DNA of 64,000 nucleotides, from positions 434,001 through 498,000 of the forward strand of contig JBMNKZ010000005.1 in NCBI GenBank assembly GCA_050952465.1. Reading direction: 5' to 3'. The position numbers and the translations under genes were made by a program. The notes beneath the pieces are model-generated. The model had not been told where the DNA came from. It saw only the letters and a program-made list of their open reading frames with translations, and did no database searches. The DNA comes from DUPU01 sp050952465. Its GTDB lineage: Bacteria > Bacillota > Dehalobacteriia > Dehalobacteriales > Dehalobacteriaceae. Shown in pieces: positions 33,767 to 41,750 of this stretch. Within the stretch, counting starts at the first letter, position 1, and each line of letters starts with the position of its first letter.

Positions 33767-34279
33767 CTAACTAGTAGTATCAGGAAGTGTGCTGACGGGC
33801 CGATCGATAATGCGGTAAAGATATTTGTTATGCTCCCTCATATGCAGATAGACTTTTTCATTATCGAGATATATTTTGACCGTTATGCCTTGACTTTGGG
33901 ATAATTCTCTGATATATTCCGACATTTCCGTAAAGTTGCCGCGAAAAATCCCTTCTTGAATGGCTATTTCACTTTTTTCGGCAGCTTCTTCTAATTTTTT
34001 TGACGGCATATCTATGATTTGGATTCGGTACTTTTTATCCTGAATAGCGGCGGTAATTTCTTGATAGGATTTTTTAATATTACTTACATCACCCATAGTT
34101 AAGGTAATCGTTTCGTCTTTGATGTCGACCTTATTAACACCCTCAATTTGGGTTAGCTTTTCATAAAAATGGTCTGCAATATAGAAGTTTTTAAAGAAAA
34201 ACTGGGCACCGACCAAAAGGGCGAAAAAAAGGCCGGCAGTGACTAAAGTCAATCCCAGGCTTTTTAAATGCTGTTTCAT
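33767..34279 (-). CDS. Single-pass membrane protein of unknown function next to the FtsH-like protease
   Basis: The protein of about 170 residues has one membrane helix (about residues 8-27) and a soluble external part with two beta-alpha-like repeats (IEGVNKVDIKDETITLTMG and QGITVKIYLDNEKVYLHM). No family is recognised. It ends 16 bp before the FtsH-like gene start, so the two form a unit. It could be an adaptor or inhibitor supplying the external domain that this protease lacks; this is inference. The ATG at 34277-34279 is preceded by AGGAGAG. Confidence 0.65.
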   Translation of the reverse strand: MKQHLKSLGLTLVTAGLFFALLVGAQFFFKNFYIADHFYEKLTQIEGVNKVDIKDETITLTMGDVSNIKKSYQEITAAIQDKKYRIQIIDMPSKKLEEAAEKSEIAIQEGIFRGNFTEMSEYIRELSQSQGITVKIYLDNEKVYLHMREHNKYLYRIIDRPVSTLPDTTS

Positions 34280-34399
34280 CCCCATCACTCTCCTACCTAG
34301 TATAAAAAGTATAACATGTGATCGGGGTTAAAAACCTTATGAAATTGATGGTAAATCTTCGTGCGCCAGCTTTAAGTTTATGAATACCAAGAACTCTTA

Positions 34400-34942
34400 T
34401 TAATTTCCGCGCAATAATCTTTTCGCCTTAATAAAGTAATCCACACCGGAAATAATGGTAAAACCTACGGCTATATAAAGTAAAAATGTACCAATGGGTA
34501 TCTGAAAAATAATTAGTGGTAAATCGTGCAATAGAATCACAGAAATTGCCACAATTTGAGAAACAGTTTTATATTTCCCCAGTCTAGAAGCAGAAATAAT
34601 TACTCCCTCTCCAGCAGCAATAGATCTAAGGCCTGAGACAGCAAATTCCCTGCTGATAATGATAATTGCCACCCAAGCTTTAATTAAATCAAGTTCCACC
34701 ATGGATATGAGGGCGGCAGAAATTAATAATTTATCAGCTAAAGGGTCGATTAATTTGCCTAAATTAGTTACCTGCTTCCGAGATCGGGCAATATATCCGT
34801 CTAAACCATCTGTACTGGCAGCAATAATAAAGATTAAGGCGGCAATAAAATCACCGTATTTGGGAATACGGGTGAGTAAGATGATCATAAAAATCGGCAC
34901 TAAAAAAATTCTTGCAATGGTAACTTTGTTAGCAAGATTCAT
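34400..34942 (-). CDS. pgsA: CDP-diacylglycerol-glycerol-3-phosphate 3-phosphatidyltransferase
   Basis: PgsA makes phosphatidylglycerol phosphate. The 180-residue polytopic protein has the CDP-alcohol phosphotransferase motif DG-x2-AR-x8-G-x3-D-x3-D (STDGLDGYIARS...GKLIDPLADKL). Its ATG overlaps the rimO stop (ATGA), giving translational coupling, the order also found in Bacillus relatives. Confidence 0.95.
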   Translation of the reverse strand: MNLANKVTIARIFLVPIFMIILLTRIPKYGDFIAALIFIIAASTDGLDGYIARSRKQVTNLGKLIDPLADKLLISAALISMVELDLIKAWVAIIIISREFAVSGLRSIAAGEGVIISASRLGKYKTVSQIVAISVILLHDLPLIIFQIPIGTFLLYIAVGFTIISGVDYFIKAKRLLRGN

Positions 34943-36264
34943 TGTATACTTACCTCTCCTATTAAATCATAGACATCAGTATCAGTAACCAAAACATTTA
35001 CTATGTCACCAGCTTTTAATGATGAATCAGATTTTATCAAAACAACTCCGTCCACATCAGGTGCCTGATACTCAGTTCTTCCCATAAAATATTCGGGATT
35101 ATCTGAGGATTTTCCTTCTATCAATACAGAAATAGTTTTACCAAGCCATTTTTTTTGATTTTCTGAGGAAATTTGATGCTGCAGGGTCATAAGGCGATGA
35201 AATCTTTCCTCCTTAATTTCCTCAGGTATTTGATCAGGAAATAGAGCAGCCGGAGTATCTTCTTCTTGGGAATAGGTAAAAGCCCCTAACCAGTCAAAAC
35301 CCTGTTCTTGGACAAAATCCAACAAAGTTTGGAATTCCTCCTCAGTCTCCCCGGGAAAACCCACCATTAAGGTTGTTCGAAGAGAAATATCCGGAATGGA
35401 CTGTCTTATTTTTTGAATTAGTCTTTCTAAGGATTCTTTGGTTTCTTTGCGGCCCATTCTTTTTAAAATCTTCTGGTCGACATGTTGCAAAGGTATATCT
35501 AAATAATTACAGATATTATCGTGACTTGCGATCACGTCAAGAAACTTTTGAGTGATGCGCCCGGGATAACAATAAAAGACTCTAATCCAATGAATATTTT
35601 CTTTGGAAATTTCCTCCAAAAGTTCGGCTAGTTTCTCTTCCCCATATAAATCTAGGCCATAATAAGTGGTATCCTGAGCGATCAGGTTTATTTCTTTTAC
35701 TCCCTGGGAAATAAGGAAGCGTACTTCTGTAACTATCTCCTCCATCGGCCGGCTTTGATAATTACCTCTTAATTCAGGGATTAAGCAATAAGTGCATTTG
35801 TTGTTACAACCCTCGCTAATCTTCACATAGGCAGTATGTTTAGGTGTAGTAAGATGCCGCTTAGCATAAGCCAAAGGTGCATTACATGAAGATTGCGCCT
35901 CCGGTTGTTTAAACCTGGCATTTACTAATTCACCGATACGGGAAAAATCTGAAGTCCCTAATATTTCATCAATTTCCGGAATTTCTTTTTTTAATTCTTT
36001 TCCGTATTTTTGGGTTAAACAACCGGTTACAATAAGCATTTGGCAACGGCCAACTTTTTTATATTTAGCCATTTTTAGGATTGTGTCAATTGATTCTTGT
36101 TTTGCAGGAAGAATAAAGCCGCAGGTATTAACAATAATAATATCGGCTTTTTTAAAATCTTTTGTCAAAATATAATTATCATCTTTAAGAATTCCCAGCA
36201 TGATTTCACTGTCAACCAAATTTTTGGAACAACCTAAGCTAGTTAAAGCAACATAAAAGTCCAA
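34939..36264 (-). CDS. rimO: Ribosomal protein S12 methylthiotransferase RimO
   Basis: RimO is a radical-SAM methylthiotransferase acting on Asp in ribosomal protein S12. The 441-residue protein has N-terminal cysteines C12, C48 and C82, the radical SAM cluster C153-x3-C157-x2-C160, and a C-terminal TRAM domain. It is distinguished from MiaB by the TSLGCSKNLVDSE start and the IPELRG signature. The TTG start follows GAGG. It is coupled to pgsA. Confidence 0.95.
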   Translation of the reverse strand: MDFYVALTSLGCSKNLVDSEIMLGILKDDNYILTKDFKKADIIIVNTCGFILPAKQESIDTILKMAKYKKVGRCQMLIVTGCLTQKYGKELKKEIPEIDEILGTSDFSRIGELVNARFKQPEAQSSCNAPLAYAKRHLTTPKHTAYVKISEGCNNKCTYCLIPELRGNYQSRPMEEIVTEVRFLISQGVKEINLIAQDTTYYGLDLYGEEKLAELLEEISKENIHWIRVFYCYPGRITQKFLDVIASHDNICNYLDIPLQHVDQKILKRMGRKETKESLERLIQKIRQSIPDISLRTTLMVGFPGETEEEFQTLLDFVQEQGFDWLGAFTYSQEEDTPAALFPDQIPEEIKEERFHRLMTLQHQISSENQKKWLGKTISVLIEGKSSDNPEYFMGRTEYQAPDVDGVVLIKSDSSLKAGDIVNVLVTDTDVYDLIGEVSIQ

Positions 36265-36282
36265 GCTGAAACCTCTTTTCTA

Positions 36283-37044
36283 CTAAGGTGTATTTTCTTC
36301 CAAATATTCTTTAGTAACCACCTGTCTTGTAGGATCTACCGGAAAAGTACTTTTACCGTTATGGATTACCTCAACCGCTTTGGCATTACCGTATTTAACG
36401 GTGATATTCTCCTGACCAACAAAAGTACGGTTTTCGCCGGCTTTTAATGTCCCACTAAAATCGTTTTTCCCATCGATTTTCACATCCATCCAACAAGTGT
36501 CTTCCTTAACAATTACGGTAACAGATACTCCATTTATCTCAGATTCACTGATAGAGCCGGCAGGTTCTTCTGTTTCGGGAGCAGCAGGTAAATTGTTAGG
36601 TGGTTCTTGCTCTTCTTGTTTTTCTTCTTCTTGGGGAGTTTGGGTTTCTGTAATTACATTATTAGGAGGTGTGTCATCCCTGTCATGTAAAAGAGCAAAA
36701 CCAATGCCTGCCGTTATTAAAGCTAAAATAATTACCACGATAATAAATAAACTCGATTTTCTGGTAGCGATTCTTGTTTTTTCTACTAGTTCATCATCAT
36801 CATCATTTGCAATATAAGAAAGAGATTTGACCCTATTTACCAGTTCCTCATCATTCATCTCTAAAAAACGAGCGTACGTTCTTAGAAATCCAATCACATA
36901 CACTTTTCCGGGAAGGGCTTCAAAATCATTTGCCTCCAAAGCAATAAGATACTTCATGCGGATCTTCGTGGCATCTTCTACTTCACGCAGGCTTAATCCC
37001 TTAGATTCCCTACGTAAGCGCAATTCTTCTCCGATCTGATCCAT
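36283..37044 (-). CDS. rodZ: RodZ-like HTH membrane protein
   Basis: RodZ links MreB to the membrane and helps set rod shape. The 253-residue protein has an N-terminal HTH (about residues 4-65), a membrane helix (about 98-118), a Pro/Glu-rich linker and a C-terminal DUF4115-type domain (about 175-250). It lies upstream of rimO and pgsA, its normal place. Its ATG shares a base with the mnmH stop (TAATG), and its ribosome binding site is inside mnmH. Confidence 0.88.
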   Translation of the reverse strand: MDQIGEELRLRRESKGLSLREVEDATKIRMKYLIALEANDFEALPGKVYVIGFLRTYARFLEMNDEELVNRVKSLSYIANDDDDELVEKTRIATRKSSLFIIVVIILALITAGIGFALLHDRDDTPPNNVITETQTPQEEEKQEEQEPPNNLPAAPETEEPAGSISESEINGVSVTVIVKEDTCWMDVKIDGKNDFSGTLKAGENRTFVGQENITVKYGNAKAVEVIHNGKSTFPVDPTRQVVTKEYLEENTP

Positions 37045-38084
37045 TAAAATCGCTCCTTTCTAGGTGACAGGATTCTAAAAATCTCTTGGCCCGCTTTTTC
37101 TTCATCAAAGGAAGAAAGGTTATAATCAAATTCCGGAGAGGCGTGATCAGGGTAATTATAAAGGGGGTCATAGTATTTGACAAGAAGTGTTTCCACTACC
37201 GGTTTAAAGTTTCCGGAATTTATCATCTTTGTTAAAGACTGTACCGTTTCATTTCCTAAACGATTTTTTAGCTTATTTAAGGCCTCAATCAGCTCATTGG
37301 CATATAACTCAACTTTGTATTCTCTTATAATCCTTTCTATTCTATGATTAAGGTCATCATAAAGAAGGATATGTTTCCCCTCTTTCATAGCATTAAAGAG
37401 AGGAGAAGGAATTGTGATTTTCCCGATTCTTTTACTCTCACATTCTACAATGATATAATTATGACCCCGATACTGATTAAGTTTTGACCAAAGCAGGGAT
37501 TCAAACAGTTTTTGTGAAGGCTGAGGGGGCAAACCTACATCGCCGAATACAGAACCTCGGTTATTAGCCAGACCCTCTAAGTCGACAGCACCTGCACCTA
37601 ATTCAGTCAGAACCTTTAGAACCTGGGTCTTTCCCGTGCCCGTAAGACCATGTAACACTACTACCTTAAAAGGGATTACATTCCTATGGAAATAGGCATT
37701 AATGAATTGCCGGTATCTTTTATATCCACCGTTTAAGCGATAGACAGGGATATTCATCAATTCTAATACGGTAGCCAGGGCCTTGCTTCTTAATCCGCCG
37801 CGCCAACAATATAAAACCGGATTCTTCCCCGCTCCTGCTTTTTCAATTAAGTTAATGATTAGGGGAAGTTTAGGTGCAACAATGGATAATCCCAGTTTTC
37901 TGGCGGCTTCCGGGCTGTTATTTTTGTATGTGATGCCGATTTTTTTTCTTTCTTCATCATTGAAAATAGGAATATTTATAGAACCTGGTATATGATCCTC
38001 ATAGTATTCACTCTCGGCCCGTACATCAATAAAAAGTGGATCAGCTAGTTCTAAGGCATCTTCGAAATCGATTTGCTGTATCAT
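37044..38084 (-). CDS. mnmH: tRNA 2-selenouridine synthase MnmH (SelU)
   Basis: MnmH replaces sulfur by selenium in the wobble 2-thiouridine of some tRNAs, using selenophosphate. The protein of about 346 residues has an N-terminal rhodanese domain with catalytic Cys at about 93 (LYCWRGGLRSKA) and a C-terminal P-loop domain (GLTGTGKT at about 146-153). The ATG at 38082-38084 follows TTGGGAG. Its presence implies a selenophosphate synthetase elsewhere. Its place between ftsK and rodZ, with coupled translation to rodZ, is unusual. Confidence 0.93.
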   Translation of the reverse strand: MIQQIDFEDALELADPLFIDVRAESEYYEDHIPGSINIPIFNDEERKKIGITYKNNSPEAARKLGLSIVAPKLPLIINLIEKAGAGKNPVLYCWRGGLRSKALATVLELMNIPVYRLNGGYKRYRQFINAYFHRNVIPFKVVVLHGLTGTGKTQVLKVLTELGAGAVDLEGLANNRGSVFGDVGLPPQPSQKLFESLLWSKLNQYRGHNYIIVECESKRIGKITIPSPLFNAMKEGKHILLYDDLNHRIERIIREYKVELYANELIEALNKLKNRLGNETVQSLTKMINSGNFKPVVETLLVKYYDPLYNYPDHASPEFDYNLSSFDEEKAGQEIFRILSPRKERF

Positions 38085-38196
38085 GTTTACTCCCAACTGC
38101 TAGTTAGAATAACCCCGAAAATCATTAAAATAAGTATATCAAATATAAAAATATGAAACAAGTTAGGTTATCAGAGTTTTGTTTAATCTTAAATTT

Positions 38197-40452
38197 TTAA
38201 TTCCTGTTTTGAAGACGTTCAAACTGTTCCAAGGTAACTAAAACATTTCTCGGTTTTGATCCTTCATATTCACCGACAATGCCATCGCTTTCCAACATAT
38301 CCATAATTCTTGCGGCTCTGGAATAACCGACTCTAAGCTTGCGCTGGAGGAGAGAAACCGATGCCTGACCTGTGGTGATCACTAGTTTTGCGGCCTCTTC
38401 AAACAGTTCGTCTTTTTCCACGCCTTTTTCGTTTTCGGATTTTTCATTATTAAATATTCCTTCTAAATACTCAGGTTTAGCCTGGTTGCTGCATTGGCTG
38501 ACGATAGCATTGATATCTTCCTCGGCGATAAATACTCCTTGGACGCGAATTGGTTTTGCGGCACCAATAGGATTAAAAAGCATATCCCCCCGGCCTAAAA
38601 GTTTCTCTGCCCCTGCCATATCCAGAATAGTGCGGGAATCAATTTGGGAAGAAACAGCAAAAGCAATCCGGGACGGAATATTGGCTTTAATCAATCCTGT
38701 AATAACGTCAACAGATGGTCTTTGGGTGGCAACAACCAAGTGAATACCGGCAGCTCGTGCCATTTGAGCTAGTCTACAGATGGAATCCTCTACATCATTG
38801 GGGGCAACCATCATTAAATCTGATAGTTCATCAATTAAAACAACCATTTGCGGCAATTCTTCTCCGGTATTTTGCTTTAATTCATTGAATCGGTAAAGAT
38901 CCTTTACCCCGGTAGAGGCAAAAATGTTATACCTATTTTCCATTTCGTTGACAATCCATTTGAGGGCACCGGCCGCCTTTTTTGGATCTGTTACCACTGG
39001 TGATACTAAATGGGGCAGACCGTTATAATTTGCCAGTTCCACCATTTTAGGATCAATCATGAGAAATTTTACTTCCGACGGCTTGGCCTTATATAAAATA
39101 CTGCAGATCAGTGTATTCATGCAGACACTCTTTCCAGACCCGGTTGCTCCGGCAATTAGTAAATGGGGCATGCTCGCCAAATCTGCTACTACCGGGTTTC
39201 CTGTGATGTCTTTACCCAGGGCTACCGTTAATTTGGACGCCGATTGTATAAACTGGTGTGTCTCCAACACCTCCCGGAAACATACCGTCGATACTTCCTT
39301 TTTGGGAACTTCAATTCCGATTACTGATTTACCTGGCACGGGTGCTTCTATTCTAACTACAGGAGCTGCTAAATTTAAAGCAATATCATCAGCTAAATTA
39401 ACAATTTTACTTACCTTTACCCCGGGACAAGGTTGCATCTCAAATCTAGTGACGGCAGGACCGCAGCTCACTTGCGTTACTTTGACCTTTACTCCAAAAC
39501 TCTCCAGGGTATCTTCTAAAACCCTAATACTATCGGTGATATCTTTATTCATACGGGGGCTTTTTATTTTAACTGCCGATTGGAGAATTTCCGTGCTAGG
39601 TAAAGTATATAGGGATTGATCAGAATTTTGTTTATTCTCTTTGGGTAATACGGTGTCTTTCTTTATACCTTCTATTGGACTAGGGCTAGAAGGCATCTCC
39701 AAGGGTTGGGGCAGAGGATTCTGCGACAGACCTCCTTCCCAAATATCGGAACCAGTTGAATCATAGTCATGGGTAATGATTATAGGATGATCTCGCTCCT
39801 GTTTTCGAGTACTCTTTTTTAAACTTAACCTTTTGTCTTTTATTTCCTCTTCGTCGATATCCTCAAATAAAAAATTGCTCAGAAAATTTTTTAGACTTTG
39901 AAAAAACAAAGATATTTTGCGTACTATTATTTTGAACGTGGAAGCCAAGGAAATGTCTGTGATTAATATTACGCTTACCATGGATGAGGCACCTAGGATG
40001 ATCTTGGCACCAATAACTCCAAAGCCTTTTTGCATCAGCCAGCAAAATATAGCACCAATTAAACCGCCGCCCTCTCCTCTAATTCCAGAATTAACAAAGC
40101 GGGTAAAAGTATCTGCTTCAATATAAAAATGTAAAAAAGTAATTAAGCTTAAAAATAAAATAATCATGCCCAAAAGTTTTTGTCTAATAAAGTTAAAAGG
40201 TTTATTCCGAAGTAATAATAAACCCAGTACCATCATTATAATGGGAATAATAAATCTGCCCATTCCGACAATTCCCGCCATTACTTTAACAGCAAGTACC
40301 CCGATGGTACCCATTTGTTGGGAATCATATGTCTTATTAAGGGGAACAAGATAAAAACTTATTAAAAGAAGAATCGCCAAGGCAATTAAGGAAATCCCGA
40401 GAATTTCATGTTTGGTTTCTTCTTTCATCAGATTTGGTTTCGGTTTTGGCAT
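38197..40452 (-). CDS. ftsK: DNA translocase FtsK/SpoIIIE
   Basis: This 751-residue DNA pump moves chromosomes during division or sporulation. Four membrane helices lie in the first ~180 residues, then a Pro-rich linker, the alpha/beta motor with Walker A GATGSGKS at 435-442, and a C-terminal gamma winged-helix domain (ISEYEG-like region GIVGEYEGSKPRNVL) for recognising oriented sequence motifs. The position next to tepA and ylzJ matches B. subtilis spoIIIE. Whether it acts mainly in division or in sporulation cannot be told. Confidence 0.96.
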   Translation of the reverse strand: MPKPKPNLMKEETKHEILGISLIALAILLLISFYLVPLNKTYDSQQMGTIGVLAVKVMAGIVGMGRFIIPIIMMVLGLLLLRNKPFNFIRQKLLGMIILFLSLITFLHFYIEADTFTRFVNSGIRGEGGGLIGAIFCWLMQKGFGVIGAKIILGASSMVSVILITDISLASTFKIIVRKISLFFQSLKNFLSNFLFEDIDEEEIKDKRLSLKKSTRKQERDHPIIITHDYDSTGSDIWEGGLSQNPLPQPLEMPSSPSPIEGIKKDTVLPKENKQNSDQSLYTLPSTEILQSAVKIKSPRMNKDITDSIRVLEDTLESFGVKVKVTQVSCGPAVTRFEMQPCPGVKVSKIVNLADDIALNLAAPVVRIEAPVPGKSVIGIEVPKKEVSTVCFREVLETHQFIQSASKLTVALGKDITGNPVVADLASMPHLLIAGATGSGKSVCMNTLICSILYKAKPSEVKFLMIDPKMVELANYNGLPHLVSPVVTDPKKAAGALKWIVNEMENRYNIFASTGVKDLYRFNELKQNTGEELPQMVVLIDELSDLMMVAPNDVEDSICRLAQMARAAGIHLVVATQRPSVDVITGLIKANIPSRIAFAVSSQIDSRTILDMAGAEKLLGRGDMLFNPIGAAKPIRVQGVFIAEEDINAIVSQCSNQAKPEYLEGIFNNEKSENEKGVEKDELFEEAAKLVITTGQASVSLLQRKLRVGYSRAARIMDMLESDGIVGEYEGSKPRNVLVTLEQFERLQNRN

Positions 40453-40516
40453 ATCTTCACCTCATAATATAGTCAACTTTAATATCTTCGCTTTTTTTTT
40501 GGTAAATCCTTTAAAT

Positions 40517-40541
40517 AAAGCGCAACTTGTTGTTGCGCTTT
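40517..40541 (-). terminator. Palindrome upstream of ftsK
   Basis: A perfect 10-bp stem AAAGCGCAAC / GTTGCGCTTT with a 5-base loop lies 65 bases before the ftsK start and begins at the stop codon of a 25-codon mini-ORF. On the minus strand only ATTTAAA follows, so it is a weak terminator or an attenuator. Confidence 0.55.
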
Positions 40542-40617
40542 AAAAATTAATTTTGGGTTTATTGTCTATTACACTGGCAATATGGACATGGCCTTCTAAA
40601 ACATAAAAATTTTTCAT
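40540..40617 (-). CDS. Possible leaderless 25-codon ORF upstream of ftsK
   Basis: A minus-strand ORF of 25 codons starts with ATG at 40615-40617, at the expected transcript start of the promoter at 40623-40651. There is no ribosome binding site, so it would be translated leaderless. Its stop overlaps the palindrome described at 40517-40541. The peptide (MKNFYVLEGHVHIASV start) resembles nothing I know. It may be chance. Confidence 0.25.
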   Translation of the reverse strand: MKNFYVLEGHVHIASVIDNKPKINF

Positions 40618-40622
40618 ATATG

Positions 40623-40651
40623 ATTATAATATGGTTTAATTTTCTTGACCA
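40623..40651 (-). promoter_or_regulatory. Candidate promoter for ftsK
   Basis: On the minus strand TGGTCA (40646-40651), a 17-bp spacer and perfect TATAAT (40623-40628) lie about 170 bases before ftsK. The -35 is a poor match, the -10 is perfect. Confidence 0.5.
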
Positions 40652-40685
40652 TCTTTACCCCCAATAATTTCATGGAAATAAAAAT

Positions 40686-40702
40686 CTCCCTATGAAAGGG
40701 AG
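40686..40702 (-). terminator. Terminator of tepA-ylzJ
   Basis: CTCCCT / AGGGAG with a 5-base loop is followed by ATTTTTATTT on the minus strand, about 27 bases past the ylzJ stop. Confidence 0.85.
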
Positions 40703-40728
40703 TTTTTTATTTAATATTATCACTCATA

Positions 40729-40941
40729 TCAGTAATCATTCTGGATAATCTCATTTCCTGGTAAAAACGTACTGTCCAAAAAGTCATTGGGATTAGTACT
40801 TAAAAGCTGGACAATAACACCTTTTCCATTTTCTCTTGATTCAACAATGACATTTTTACCCAAATAATTTTTATATCGGTAATCACGTTTTTGGTCATAT
40901 CCGTCCAAGATTGCCTCTTCCGGCATAATTGTCCATAGCAA
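40729..40941 (-). CDS. YlzJ-like protein
   Basis: The 70-residue protein matches the small YlzJ-like family (WTIMPEEAILDG ... NPNDFLDSTFLPG), found next to tepA in many Firmicutes. It has no membrane segment or known function. The TTG start follows AGGGGTG at the end of tepA; the two genes are separated by one base and form one transcript. Confidence 0.85.
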   Translation of the reverse strand: MLWTIMPEEAILDGYDQKRDYRYKNYLGKNVIVESRENGKGVIVQLLSTNPNDFLDSTFLPGNEIIQNDY

Positions 40942-40942
40942 T

Positions 40943-41656
40943 TTAATGCACCCCTGTACCTTTTGTTTTGTATTCCTGAATCAAAGCATTCATCTTTTGA
41001 ATCGCGTTTCCTATACCGCCTAATTCGTCTATCAGGCCCAGTTTAACAGCTTCTTTTCCTACTATAACAGTGCCGATGTCTCGGGCTAATTCACCGGTAG
41101 TGGTCATCAGTTTTCTAAAGGTTTCTTCGCTCATTTTAGAATTTGCGGTGATAAAGTTAATCACTCTGTCCTGCATCTTATCTAAATAATCAAAACTTTG
41201 CTGTACCCCAATCACTAAACCTGTCAATCTAATAGGATGAATGGTCATAGTTGCAGAATGTGCAATAAAAGAATAATCTGCAGCTACAGCAATAGGTACA
41301 CCAATACTGTGTCCCCCTCCTAATACTAAAGAGACGGTAGGTTTGGATAAACTTTTGATCATTTCGGCAATGGCAAGTCCTGCTTCCACATCACCACCTA
41401 CGGTATTTAGAATCACTAAAAGACCTTCAATCTCTCTGTTTTGCTCCACAGCGACTAATTGGGGAATTATATGTTCATATTTTGTTGTTTTGTTTTGGGG
41501 TGGCATCACCAGATGCCCTTCCACTTGACCCACAATAGTAATGACATGAATATTACTTTTTACTGCAGGTAACTGGGTTTGTCCGAACTCATTAATCAAT
41601 TCAGTTTTCTGCTGTGTTTGATCCATATCCTGGGGCTCTTTTCCGGGTTCTACCAT
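40943..41656 (-). CDS. tepA: ClpP-class protease TepA (translocation-enhancing protein)
   Basis: The 237-residue protein has the ClpP/crotonase fold with nucleophile Ser in GGHSIGVP and His in HSATMTIHPIRL. TepA (YmfB) of B. subtilis affects protein secretion and spore germination protein processing and degrades SASPs. No signal peptide is seen, so it acts in the cytosol. It lies between ftsK and rnj as in relatives. The first ~30 residues are polar and probably flexible. Confidence 0.9.
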   Translation of the reverse strand: MVEPGKEPQDMDQTQQKTELINEFGQTQLPAVKSNIHVITIVGQVEGHLVMPPQNKTTKYEHIIPQLVAVEQNREIEGLLVILNTVGGDVEAGLAIAEMIKSLSKPTVSLVLGGGHSIGVPIAVAADYSFIAHSATMTIHPIRLTGLVIGVQQSFDYLDKMQDRVINFITANSKMSEETFRKLMTTTGELARDIGTVIVGKEAVKLGLIDELGGIGNAIQKMNALIQEYKTKGTGVH

Positions 41657-41709
41657 GTTTTGTCCTCACTCCTTCCAAATCATCGTATCTAGTATGAGAT
41701 AATAATATA

Positions 41710-41745
41710 AAAAAAATACACAGTATCAAAGAACTGTGTATTTTT
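41710..41745 (-). terminator. Terminator of rnj
   Basis: A 13-bp perfect stem AAAAAATACACAG / CTGTGTATTTTTT with a 10-base loop is followed by more T on the minus strand. Confidence 0.92.
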
Positions 41746-41750
41746 TCAAT

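Noticed and set aside
39059..39619. 186-codon plus-strand frame opposite ftsK
   Set aside because: Shadow of the motor domain; composition is unlike the real genes and there is no ribosome binding site.
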